Shown here piece by piece: positions 1 to 5,016 of a DNA stretch of 5,016 nt. The stretch spans positions 1 to 5,016 of the forward strand of contig PXCX01000014.1 in assembly GCA_003565195.1 (NCBI GenBank). Direction: 5' to 3'. Position 1 is the first letter of the stretch, and the number at the start of each line of letters is the position of its first letter. The DNA is from PVC group bacterium. GTDB lineage: Bacteria; Verrucomicrobiota; Kiritimatiellia; CAIKKV01; PXCX01. Made by a program: the position numbers and the translations under genes. The notes under the pieces are model-generated. The model did no database searches. It was not told where the DNA came from and worked only from the letters and a program-made list of their open reading frames with translations.

Positions 1-1638
1 CGGCTGCTGTTCAATCGGCCGGCTGTTGTATCCGGCAATGTTGCGCACGTTCGCCTTGGCGAAAAGTTTATAGCGCCGTTCCATCTCATTGATGGCCCAG
101 CGCAAGGCGATAGATACTTTTTTGGGATCGGTAATAACGGGAATTACAAGGTGGGGTAACTTGTTGTAAATCGAAAACTCGACGATTTTGGGGTCGACCA
201 AAATCAGGCGCAATTCGTCGGGCCGTTTGGCCATTAACAACCCTGCCAGGATAGTGTTCATGCATACGGTTTTTCCCGAGCCGGTGGCGCCCGCGATCAG
301 CAGGTGCGGCATGGTTGCCAGGTCGGCCAATAAATCGTTGCCGCCGACATCCTGGCCCAATACAATTGGCAATTGCACTTGCCGTTTTTCCCAGACATCG
401 GATTCAATCATTTGGCGTAAAAACACTTTTGAGGCGCTCTGGTTTGGCACTTCGATGCCGACCACACCCTTGCCGGGTATGGGCGCCTGGACCCGCACAC
501 TGGTGGCTTTAAGCGACAGCGCAAGATTATTGCTTAAGCCGCCGATTCGCTCGACCCTGACACCGGCGGCCGGCAACAGTTCGTAACGGGTGACGACCGG
601 TCCTTGTTCGACATTGGTGACTTCGCAGGCAATATTGAATTCGGCAAGCGTTTGCTTGATTACCCGCGCCGTTGTCTCCGTGTCGCTCGCCAGACCGCGT
701 TGGTTGTTGGCGGGCAACGGATCCAGTAATCCGATATCCGGCAATCGGTATCCGGGTGTGCTCGAACCGAGCGTCGTCTCGGATGCTTGGAGCGCGGCCC
801 GCTGGTCGCGGCGATCCGCCGTCTTGCCGCGATCGGGAGTTTTTCGAACGACTGGTTTTTGTTTCGGCTTAATGGTTTCCTGGGGTGCATCTGCCGGCGG
901 CGGGGTGGGGGGTGTGACCGTGGGTGTGGGTGTTGCAGTTGCGGTCGCTGGCCGTGGCTTGGCAAACCGCGGTTGCATGCGGGGAAGATCTGTCGCGGTG
1001 GCTGTCGCCTGTCGTTGCCGGAGCCGTTGAATGCCAAGGAGACTGGCATGGCCGATCCGGACTGCCGATCGCGAAAGCCATGCGCCCGCCGATCGGAATC
1101 CGGCGAAAAGCGGTCGTAAACCGCAGAAAGCGGTTAGTGTTGCAGCCAGTGCGGTTGCCATCAGAATACGCGTGCCCCATGAACCGACGACCGAAACCAG
1201 GGAGTTGACCAGCGCACCCATCAGGATCCCGCCGGACGCGTTTCCAATGTTCAGATGCCGGTTCAGGCCGTTAAACCACGAAGCACTCAGGCCCAGCCAC
1301 CCGGCGATTAACCAGATGGCGAGCATGCTCCAAAGCGCCTTTGAACGTAAGCGCCGCTTAGATTGCGCAAAAAATAGCCAGTAAATCCCCAGTCCGAAAC
1401 ACCACAACGGCAAGAGATAGGCACCCAGTCCCAAAACGTTGAAAAGCGTAAATCCCGACCATGCACCTGCCGGCCCTACGAAATTGGCCGGTGGTATTTG
1501 GGGAGGCGTATGCAGGCGGGATATATCCCGCCAGTCATATGAGAACAGACTTAAACTCAACAGGATACCACACGCCAAAAACAATATGCCCCCCACCTCG
1601 GAGACATTACCGGGCCTGTTATCCTGTCGTGATGCCAT
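1..1638 (-). CDS. ftsK: DNA translocase FtsK/SpoIIIE family, N-terminal 546 residues (3' end outside window)
   Basis: FtsK is a septum-anchored, ATP-driven hexameric DNA pump that moves the chromosome terminus during division. The frame is open from an ATG at 1638 to base 1 with no stop (546 codons). Residues 16-36, 61-91, 101-121 and about 136-174 are hydrophobic, matching the usual four-helix membrane domain. A Thr/Pro/Ala-rich linker follows (231-252 is the densest part, with ATATATPTPT), then a basic stretch. The alpha domain starts near 320 (GPVVTRYELLPAAGV at 346-360, APIPGKGVVGIEVPN at 385-399). The Walker A motif GATGSGKT is at 450-457, followed by VDPKIVEFSIYNKLPHLV (481-498) and WAINEMERRYKLF (514-526). 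Walker B and the DNA-reading gamma domain lie beyond the window. The linker is far shorter than in E. coli FtsK and typical of the roughly 800-residue homologues. No strong Shine-Dalgarno precedes the ATG; it is chosen because the membrane domain begins right after it. Family assignment is firm; completeness cannot be judged. Confidence 0.96.
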   Translation of the reverse strand, partial: MASRQDNRPGNVSEVGGILFLACGILLSLSLFSYDWRDISRLHTPPQIPPANFVGPAGAWSGFTLFNVLGLGAYLLPLWCFGLGIYWLFFAQSKRRLRSKALWSMLAIWLIAGWLGLSASWFNGLNRHLNIGNASGGILMGALVNSLVSVVGSWGTRILMATALAATLTAFCGLRPLFAGFRSAGAWLSRSAVRIGHASLLGIQRLRQRQATATATDLPRMQPRFAKPRPATATATPTPTVTPPTPPPADAPQETIKPKQKPVVRKTPDRGKTADRRDQRAALQASETTLGSSTPGYRLPDIGLLDPLPANNQRGLASDTETTARVIKQTLAEFNIACEVTNVEQGPVVTRYELLPAAGVRVERIGGLSNNLALSLKATSVRVQAPIPGKGVVGIEVPNQSASKVFLRQMIESDVWEKRQVQLPIVLGQDVGGNDLLADLATMPHLLIAGATGSGKTVCMNTILAGLLMAKRPDELRLILVDPKIVEFSIYNKLPHLVIPVITDPKKVSIALRWAINEMERRYKLFAKANVRNIAGYNSRPIEQQP

Positions 1639-1764
1639 GAACGCGACTAACGCTGTTTCTCTTGAATTTGTGAACTCCCATGAACAGTGAAGCAAACCAT
1701 GGCCGTAATGTCAAGCGGTATCGGCACAGTGGTATCGGCGCAGCAGGTCTTTGTCGCAATGGAT
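1639..1764. other. Intergenic spacer between the synthetase-like gene and ftsK
   Basis: These 126 bases probably contain the ftsK leader. I see no hairpin followed by a T tract on the minus strand, so no Rho-independent terminator for the synthetase gene is evident, and no convincing sigma-70 promoter. An AAGAGA element lies about 20 bases before the ftsK ATG, too far to be a standard ribosome binding site. The one visible structure is a 14-bp tandem duplication, listed separately. Confidence 0.6.
1717..1744. repeat. Two-copy 14-bp tandem repeat upstream of ftsK
   Basis: GGTATCGGCACAGT (1717-1730) is followed directly by GGTATCGGCGCAGC (1731-1744); 12 of 14 positions match. It lies 21 bases after the synthetase stop codon in the direction of transcription. 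It could be a small slippage duplication or a pair of direct half-sites for a regulator. With only two copies, the evidence for function is weak. Confidence 0.45.
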
Positions 1765-3234
1765 TCAAATCTTGTCCGGATCCCAGCGGCCGACCAGGCG
1801 TTCAAAGCACGGATCGGGGAAATGTTGCTTAAACAAACGGTAGTACCATAATTCCTTGGGCGAATTCAGGACATAACCTTCTGGCGTCACGCGGTCTTTT
1901 TCGGTAAACGCATCGTCCGCGATGTGAGAAGCCGCAATCTGATCCATCAGGTTGTCGGTTCCGGTGCCGCGTGAGAAGCGCAGTTTAATCCGTTTGCAAA
2001 TGCTTTCCGGTAGCATCTGCGCGAACGCTTCCCGCAGAATCCATTTTTCGATGAGGTCACCCGTGTGATTATGCCGGATTTTCCATTCAACCGGAACATG
2101 GGCGGCAAACGCGATGACGTCCGGATCGAGAAACGGCGTACGATAATTAATGCCATGGGCCATCATGGCCCGGTCAAGCCGTTGCAATGCGGTGTTGTAG
2201 GCGATGTCGACGAGGCGCTTCATCATTTTTAGTCGGGCGCCGACATCGGCAATATCTTTCAAGAGATGATAGCCGCCGAACAGTTCATCGGCGCCTTCGC
2301 CGCTGAGAATGCAGGCGGTTGTCTGGGCGGCCCGTTCGGAAGCAAACAGGTTCGAAATCGCGCCGCTGACGCAGTCTTCATCGAATGATTCGATACTCCA
2401 GACAGCTTGCGGCAGTATAGTCTCGATTTCTTCCGCGCTAAACAGGCGAACCTCATGTTGCATGTCCAGGTGCCTCGCAACGATCCGGGCGTTGACTACA
2501 TCGGGCGCGTTTTCGTCAACACCTACGGTTAATAAGGGGATATCGACGCCAAGCGCTTTCACTGCGGCGGCAATAATCGAGCTGTCGAGACCTCCACTCA
2601 GCAGACAGGCGCCGACGGACTGGTCGGCGAGGCGGCGCTCGACGGCACGCATCAGGCAATCGTGTAACTCCTTGGCAGCCGCAGCAGGTGTTGATGGCAT
2701 TGATATCCGCGGTGTTTGGGCAACATAACCGGCAACCCCATGCCGTGACGAATAGGTAGTGCCGGGCAGAACCTCTTGCACATCCTGCGAGATTCCGACC
2801 AAGGCCTTCATTTCCGAGGCAAAACAGTGATTTCCGGAATTGGTTTTACCACGGTATAACGGGCGAACTCCGACCGGATCGCGCGCCAGCAGCAGCTCGT
2901 CGCCGTCGAAAACCGCGCAACCGAAAACCCCTTCCAGAAGTGCCGGGAATGTACGCCCATATTCGCGGTACAACCGCAAGGCCAATTCTGCATCAGATTC
3001 GTTTCGCGGCCGTGTATTATAAATCTCGCCATCGAACAGCAACGTGATCCCGTCCGCCTGGGCGAACCCGTCGCCGCGCGCTGGCGACAGTTGCGAAGCC
3101 TGGGTTCCCAGTGCGGAATCCTGTCCGGCATGCAGCCGATGATGGTCGGGACCGCGATGCTTCAATATCCGCAACATGGTTTCGACGGTTTCGCGACTGT
3201 TTTGCGCGTTGATGATTCCCGCAATAGCTGCCAT
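1765..3234 (-). CDS. Asparagine synthetase B-like protein with a degenerate glutaminase domain
   Basis: This 489-residue protein has the two-domain AsnB architecture: an N-terminal Ntn-type glutamine amidotransferase fold (about 1-170) and a C-terminal ATP-dependent synthetase domain (about 185-489). The family activates a carboxylate with ATP and transfers ammonia to it, classically aspartate to asparagine. Synthetase motifs are intact: PP-loop SGGLDSS (213-219), SGEGADELFGGY (311-322, including the Glu equivalent to the E. coli AsnB general base), RTPFLD (365-370), EKWILREAF (396-404), LPESICKRIK (408-417, Lys417 matching E. coli Lys449) and a WDP end at 484-486. The glutaminase half keeps HRGPD (26-30), GEIYN (69-73) and LARDPVGVRPLY (116-127), but residue 2 is Ala instead of the catalytic Cys, residue 68 is Asp instead of Asn, and the usual RRLSI-type segment is replaced near 44-48. 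It is also somewhat shorter than E. coli AsnB. Start: ATG 3234 is the only in-frame start after an AAAGGAG site. The frame is intact with no internal stop, so it does not look like a pseudogene. The acceptor may be aspartate or something else; ammonia dependence is inferred. Confidence 0.9.
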   Translation of the reverse strand: MAAIAGIINAQNSRETVETMLRILKHRGPDHHRLHAGQDSALGTQASQLSPARGDGFAQADGITLLFDGEIYNTRPRNESDAELALRLYREYGRTFPALLEGVFGCAVFDGDELLLARDPVGVRPLYRGKTNSGNHCFASEMKALVGISQDVQEVLPGTTYSSRHGVAGYVAQTPRISMPSTPAAAAKELHDCLMRAVERRLADQSVGACLLSGGLDSSIIAAAVKALGVDIPLLTVGVDENAPDVVNARIVARHLDMQHEVRLFSAEEIETILPQAVWSIESFDEDCVSGAISNLFASERAAQTTACILSGEGADELFGGYHLLKDIADVGARLKMMKRLVDIAYNTALQRLDRAMMAHGINYRTPFLDPDVIAFAAHVPVEWKIRHNHTGDLIEKWILREAFAQMLPESICKRIKLRFSRGTGTDNLMDQIAASHIADDAFTEKDRVTPEGYVLNSPKELWYYRLFKQHFPDPCFERLVGRWDPDKI

Positions 3235-3318
3235 GGTGGTGTGTTCGCTCCTTTCGTGCCCGATGCTCTCGTTGCCGTACTGATTTCCCTGGTTTCGGGT
3301 TTCCGGGATCCGTGCCTC
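3235..3318. other. Intergenic spacer between binding protein and synthetase-like gene
   Basis: The 84 bases on the minus strand hold the Shine-Dalgarno site above but no clear -10/-35 pair and no stem with a T tract. The absence of a terminator leaves read-through from the transporter genes open, but 84 bp is also enough for an undetected promoter. Confidence 0.5.
3248..3254 (-). promoter_or_regulatory. Ribosome binding site of the synthetase-like gene
   Basis: AAAGGAG on the minus strand is a strong Shine-Dalgarno match. It lies 13 bases from the ATG at 3234, longer than the usual 5-9. The in-frame codons between them are not start codons (no ATG, GTG or TTG), so the site supports 3234. This matters because no upstream start could supply the missing N-terminal cysteine. 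Confidence 0.65.
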
Positions 3319-4236
3319 TCAATCAATTAACCCTTGCGCCAGCAGAAATTCGCGGGCGACCGCCACCGGATCGCGACCGTCTTCGTCGATTTCCCGGTTC
3401 AGCCGCTGCATGGTGGCGTTGTCGATCGCGCCGGCCAGAGTATTCAGTGCCTCGCCAACCTGTGGATAGGTTGCCAGCACATCAGCACGGGCAACCGGGG
3501 CGGCGTAGTACGGCGGGAAGAATCCGCGATCGTCTTCCAGGACGCGTAGATCGTAGGCCGCAATACGACCGTCAGTGGCAAAGGCACTGATGACATCGAC
3601 TTGTTCGCGGGCGACCGCGCGGTACATCAGACTGGAATCCATGTCGCGCGTGGAACCGAACCCGAATCCGTAGGCCTCCTGCAAGCCTGGATAACCGTCT
3701 TCACGCACGGCGAATTCTGCGGTGAATCCCGCATTCAGATTTTCCGCCATCGCGGCCAGGTCACTGATGCGCCGCACGTCGTGCTCGTCGGCGAACGATC
3801 CGTTGACGGTTATCGCGTAGGTGTTGTTGAAACCGAACGGTTCCAGCCAGACGGCATCATATTGCTCGGCATAGGCTGATTGAACAGTGGCGTAGACAAC
3901 GTCCGGGTCGGCGATGACCTCCCGATCGAGGATGCTGGTCAACGCGGTGCCGGTATATTCCGCATAAAGATCTATGTCACCGCGTATCAAGGCGGAATGA
4001 CAGATCATGGTGCCGCCCAGATTGGTGCGCCGGCGGACGTTCAGATCCGTACGTCCTTCAATAATCTGAGCCATGATTTCGGCAATGACCAATTGTTCGG
4101 TGAAATCCTTGGAACCGATCGTGACGGTATTTTCAGCGACCCGGCCGCAGCCTGCAATCGTCAGGGCGCCGGCCAGCACGAGGACGCTAAGCCCGGTCAT
4201 TATCCAGGTTGTCAGTGTTTGTTTGCGTTTCTTCAT
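3319..4236 (-). CDS. Osmoprotectant ABC transporter substrate-binding lipoprotein (OpuCC/OpuBC/OsmF family)
   Basis: This is the extracytoplasmic receptor that captures quaternary-amine compatible solutes (glycine betaine, choline, carnitine or similar) and delivers them to the membrane permease. The 305-residue protein starts with a basic MKKRK segment, a hydrophobic stretch (about 11-26) and a lipobox ending at Cys30 (LTIAGC), so it is predicted to be lipid-anchored. The mature part carries the family signatures in order: TIGSKDFTEQ (39-48), NLGGT (72-76), a segment ending GDIDLYAEYTGTAL (86-99), PFGFNNTYAI (133-142), AFATDGRIAAYDL (218-230) and EDDRGFFPPYYAAPV (234-248). Tyr91 and Tyr94 are candidates for the aromatic ligand cage, by analogy. 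The ATG at 4236 overlaps the permease stop by four bases, and a GGAGGTT site lies 9 bases upstream. Full length for the family. The exact solute cannot be read from the sequence; E. coli OsmF-type homologues bind betaine weakly and may have other ligands. Confidence 0.94.
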   Translation of the reverse strand: MKKRKQTLTTWIMTGLSVLVLAGALTIAGCGRVAENTVTIGSKDFTEQLVIAEIMAQIIEGRTDLNVRRRTNLGGTMICHSALIRGDIDLYAEYTGTALTSILDREVIADPDVVYATVQSAYAEQYDAVWLEPFGFNNTYAITVNGSFADEHDVRRISDLAAMAENLNAGFTAEFAVREDGYPGLQEAYGFGFGSTRDMDSSLMYRAVAREQVDVISAFATDGRIAAYDLRVLEDDRGFFPPYYAAPVARADVLATYPQVGEALNTLAGAIDNATMQRLNREIDEDGRDPVAVAREFLLAQGLID

Positions 4237-4868
4237 GTCTGTCGTAACCTCCGTTTTAGTCTTCGTTCCAGCCAGCCGATCAATCCGCCCAAAAGCAAGG
4301 CTTTAGACGATGCGGCAATCACGCCGAGCATAATCGAGTTATAGTTCATTGTTGATAAGCCGCGGAATATGAAGTCGCCCAGTCCACCGGCACCGATCAA
4401 CGCCGATAATGTGGCGATCCCCACCGTAATCACGGCGGATGTGCGGATGCCGGCGATAATGACGGGTGAAGCCAGAGGTAATTCCACAATCCATAATTTC
4501 TGATTACGGGTGAAACCCAGTCCGTCTGCTGCTTCAAGGATATTGGGGTCTACGCCGGCCAGCCCGGTCAGCGTATTGACTATGATTGGCAACAGCGCGT
4601 ACAGGATCAGGGCGCCGATGGCCGGCGGTTGCCCCAGACCAAGTGGAATCATCAAAAGTGCCAGCATGGCGACGCTGGGAATGGTCTGCATGATGCCCGA
4701 CACGCCCAGCACGAAACCGCGCCACGAGGCATGCCGGGTAATCAAGATACCCAGCGGTACCCCGATCAGAATTGCCGAACAGGTGGCGAATCCGGTCAAC
4801 CACAGATGTTCTACAACTTTTTCCCAAAGAATAAATCGTTGTTCAAGAGTATATTCAAAAAAATTCAT
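4233..4868 (-). CDS. Osmoprotectant ABC transporter permease (OpuCB/OpuBB/YehY family)
   Basis: This 211-residue inner-membrane protein forms the solute channel of a betaine/choline-type importer and couples to a cytoplasmic ATPase. Hydrophobic segments lie near 20-44, 52-78, 83-104, 133-160 and 176-200. Family hallmarks are the IGVPLGILITR segment (35-45), QTIPSVAMLALL (61-72), LYALLPIIVNTLTGL (89-103), the EAA loop EAADGLGFT (112-120) contacting the ATPase, ELPLASPVIIAGIRTS (129-144) and GAGGLGDFIFRGL (159-171). Length and ends are normal for the family. The basic C-terminus (ERRLKRRLRQ) is cytoplasmic by the positive-inside rule. The start at 4868 fits the common MNFF-type N-terminus, although only a poor GAACGAG-like Shine-Dalgarno precedes it. 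It overlaps the binding-protein gene by four bases. The ATPase gene and any second permease are not in the window. Confidence 0.94.
   Translation of the reverse strand: MNFFEYTLEQRFILWEKVVEHLWLTGFATCSAILIGVPLGILITRHASWRGFVLGVSGIMQTIPSVAMLALLMIPLGLGQPPAIGALILYALLPIIVNTLTGLAGVDPNILEAADGLGFTRNQKLWIVELPLASPVIIAGIRTSAVITVGIATLSALIGAGGLGDFIFRGLSTMNYNSIMLGVIAASSKALLLGGLIGWLERRLKRRLRQT
4246..4252 (-). promoter_or_regulatory. Ribosome binding site of the binding-protein gene
   Basis: GGAGGTT on the minus strand lies 9 bases before the ATG at 4236, inside the last codons of the permease gene. Together with the ATGA stop/start overlap (4233-4236) it indicates translational coupling of permease and binding protein, and fixes the start. 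Confidence 0.75.
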
Positions 4869-4887
4869 TCGGTTTGCTCGTTCAGTA

Positions 4888-4904
4888 GCATCCCGTAGGG
4901 ATGC
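4888..4904. repeat. Perfect inverted repeat (7-bp stem, 3-base loop) in the permease leader
   Basis: GCATCCC-GTA-GGGATGC is an exact palindrome around a three-base spacer, centred 28 bases upstream of the permease ATG. Neither flank has a T tract, so it is not a standard intrinsic terminator. It could be an operator, an RNA hairpin affecting translation of the permease, or part of a dispersed repeat together with the adjoining octamer array. Confidence 0.7.
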
Positions 4905-4938
4905 GGAATGTTGGAATACTGGAATTATGGAATGTTGG
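4905..4938. repeat. Tandem 8-bp GGAATnnn array, four units
   Basis: Read on the plus strand, GGAATGTT, GGAATACT, GGAATTAT and GGAATGTT start at 4905, 4913, 4921 and 4929, an exact 8-base period, with a trailing GG at 4937-4938. The first five bases are invariant; the last three vary except that units 1 and 4 are identical. The array begins on the base after the inverted repeat, so the two form one 51-bp block (4888-4938). It lies in non-coding DNA upstream of the permease. Confidence 0.8.
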
Positions 4939-5016
4939 TAAATAGTGCAAATATGATGCTTACGTTTTCAGATTCCGGTGATGCGCCAATTTTGCGTTGC
5001 ATGTTTTCCGGCTTGC

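Larger units (their letters stand above)
4869..5016. other. Non-coding region upstream of the permease gene
   Basis: These 148 bases hold the repeat block (4888-4938) and a 78-base remainder to the window edge. No recognisable coding sequence is seen in the remainder. A minus-strand frame open from the right edge to a TAA at 4925-4927 (ending FALFTNIP) gives no recognisable protein. The promoter for the transporter genes would be expected here or further upstream; only weak matches are present. Confidence 0.5.

Noticed and set aside
188..1384. Plus-strand and alternate-frame open reading frames opposite ftsK
   Set aside because: They lie antisense to, or out of frame with, a continuous frame with clear FtsK motifs. 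Their proteins are low-complexity Arg/Pro/Ser-rich and match no family I recognise.
1647..1700. 17-codon minus-strand mini-ORF (starts MVCFTVHGSS) ending 8 bases before the ftsK ATG
   Set aside because: A leader peptide is conceivable, but there is no Shine-Dalgarno site and no sign of attenuation structure; such short frames are common by chance.
1765..3234. Synthetase-like gene as a pseudogene
   Set aside because: Despite the missing glutaminase residues, the frame is full length, the synthetase motifs are intact and a good ribosome binding site is present, so a functional but altered enzyme is more likely.
3880..4344. 154-residue plus-strand frame across the binding-protein/permease junction
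   Set aside because: It is antisense to two well-supported genes, crosses their junction, and shows no recognisable domain; it is a shadow of their codon bias.
4888..4904. Inverted repeat as a Rho-independent terminator
   Set aside because: The stem is perfect but no T tract follows on either strand.
4924..4950. Possible sigma-70 promoter on the minus strand: TTGCAC, 15-base spacer, CATAAT
   Set aside because: The -35 match is poor, the spacer is short, and the -10 falls inside the octamer array, so it cannot be distinguished from chance.
4925..5014. Possible 3' end of an upstream minus-strand gene entering from the right edge
   Set aside because: All three minus-strand frames stop within this region, and the longest (29 codons) has no recognisable sequence; too short to support a gene call.

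Overview
The window holds four genes, all on the minus strand: two cell-envelope transport genes, an asparagine synthetase-like gene, and the 5' part of a DNA translocase gene. In transcription order (right to left) they are an osmoprotectant ABC permease (4868-4233), its lipoprotein substrate-binding partner (4236-3319), an asparagine synthetase B-like enzyme (3234-1765) and the N-terminal 546 codons of FtsK/SpoIIIE (1638-1, running off the left edge). Coding density is high. The only non-coding stretches are 126 bp before ftsK, 84 bp before the synthetase gene and 148 bp at the right end. I found no RNA gene, CRISPR array, insertion sequence or convincing Rho-independent terminator. There is no gene-free stretch longer than 300 bases.

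The sequence suggests a Gram-negative-type bacterium of moderate GC content, with a lipoprotein signal peptide and Shine-Dalgarno sites. From memory of family sequences, the FtsK N-terminus (the SYDWRD segment, then PPANFVGPAGAW) and the core (VDPKIVEFSIYNKLPHLV, WAINEMERRYKLFAK, NSRP) resemble proteins of the PVC superphylum, for example Kiritimatiellota, Lentisphaerota or Verrucomicrobiota. This placement is an impression, not a search result.

The permease and binding protein overlap by four bases (ATGA) and form a translationally coupled pair of the OpuB/OpuC/OsmF (YehYZ) class, which imports glycine betaine, choline or related compatible solutes. No ATPase gene lies in the window; it may be just beyond the right edge or elsewhere. 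The synthetase gene follows 84 bp later on the same strand with no obvious terminator between, so co-transcription is possible but unproven. FtsK coordinates chromosome segregation with division and is probably functionally unrelated.

The most interesting observation is in the synthetase-like protein. Its amide-forming (C-terminal) half keeps the family's main motifs, but its N-terminal glutaminase half lacks the catalytic cysteine (Met-Ala-Ala instead of Met-Cys-Gly), has Asp in place of the oxyanion-hole Asn, and has lost the arginine-containing loop. It should not be able to hydrolyse glutamine in the usual way, so it may use free ammonia or another nucleophile. The second notable item is a compact non-coding element upstream of the permease: a perfect 7-bp inverted repeat abutting four exact-period 8-bp GGAATnnn units.
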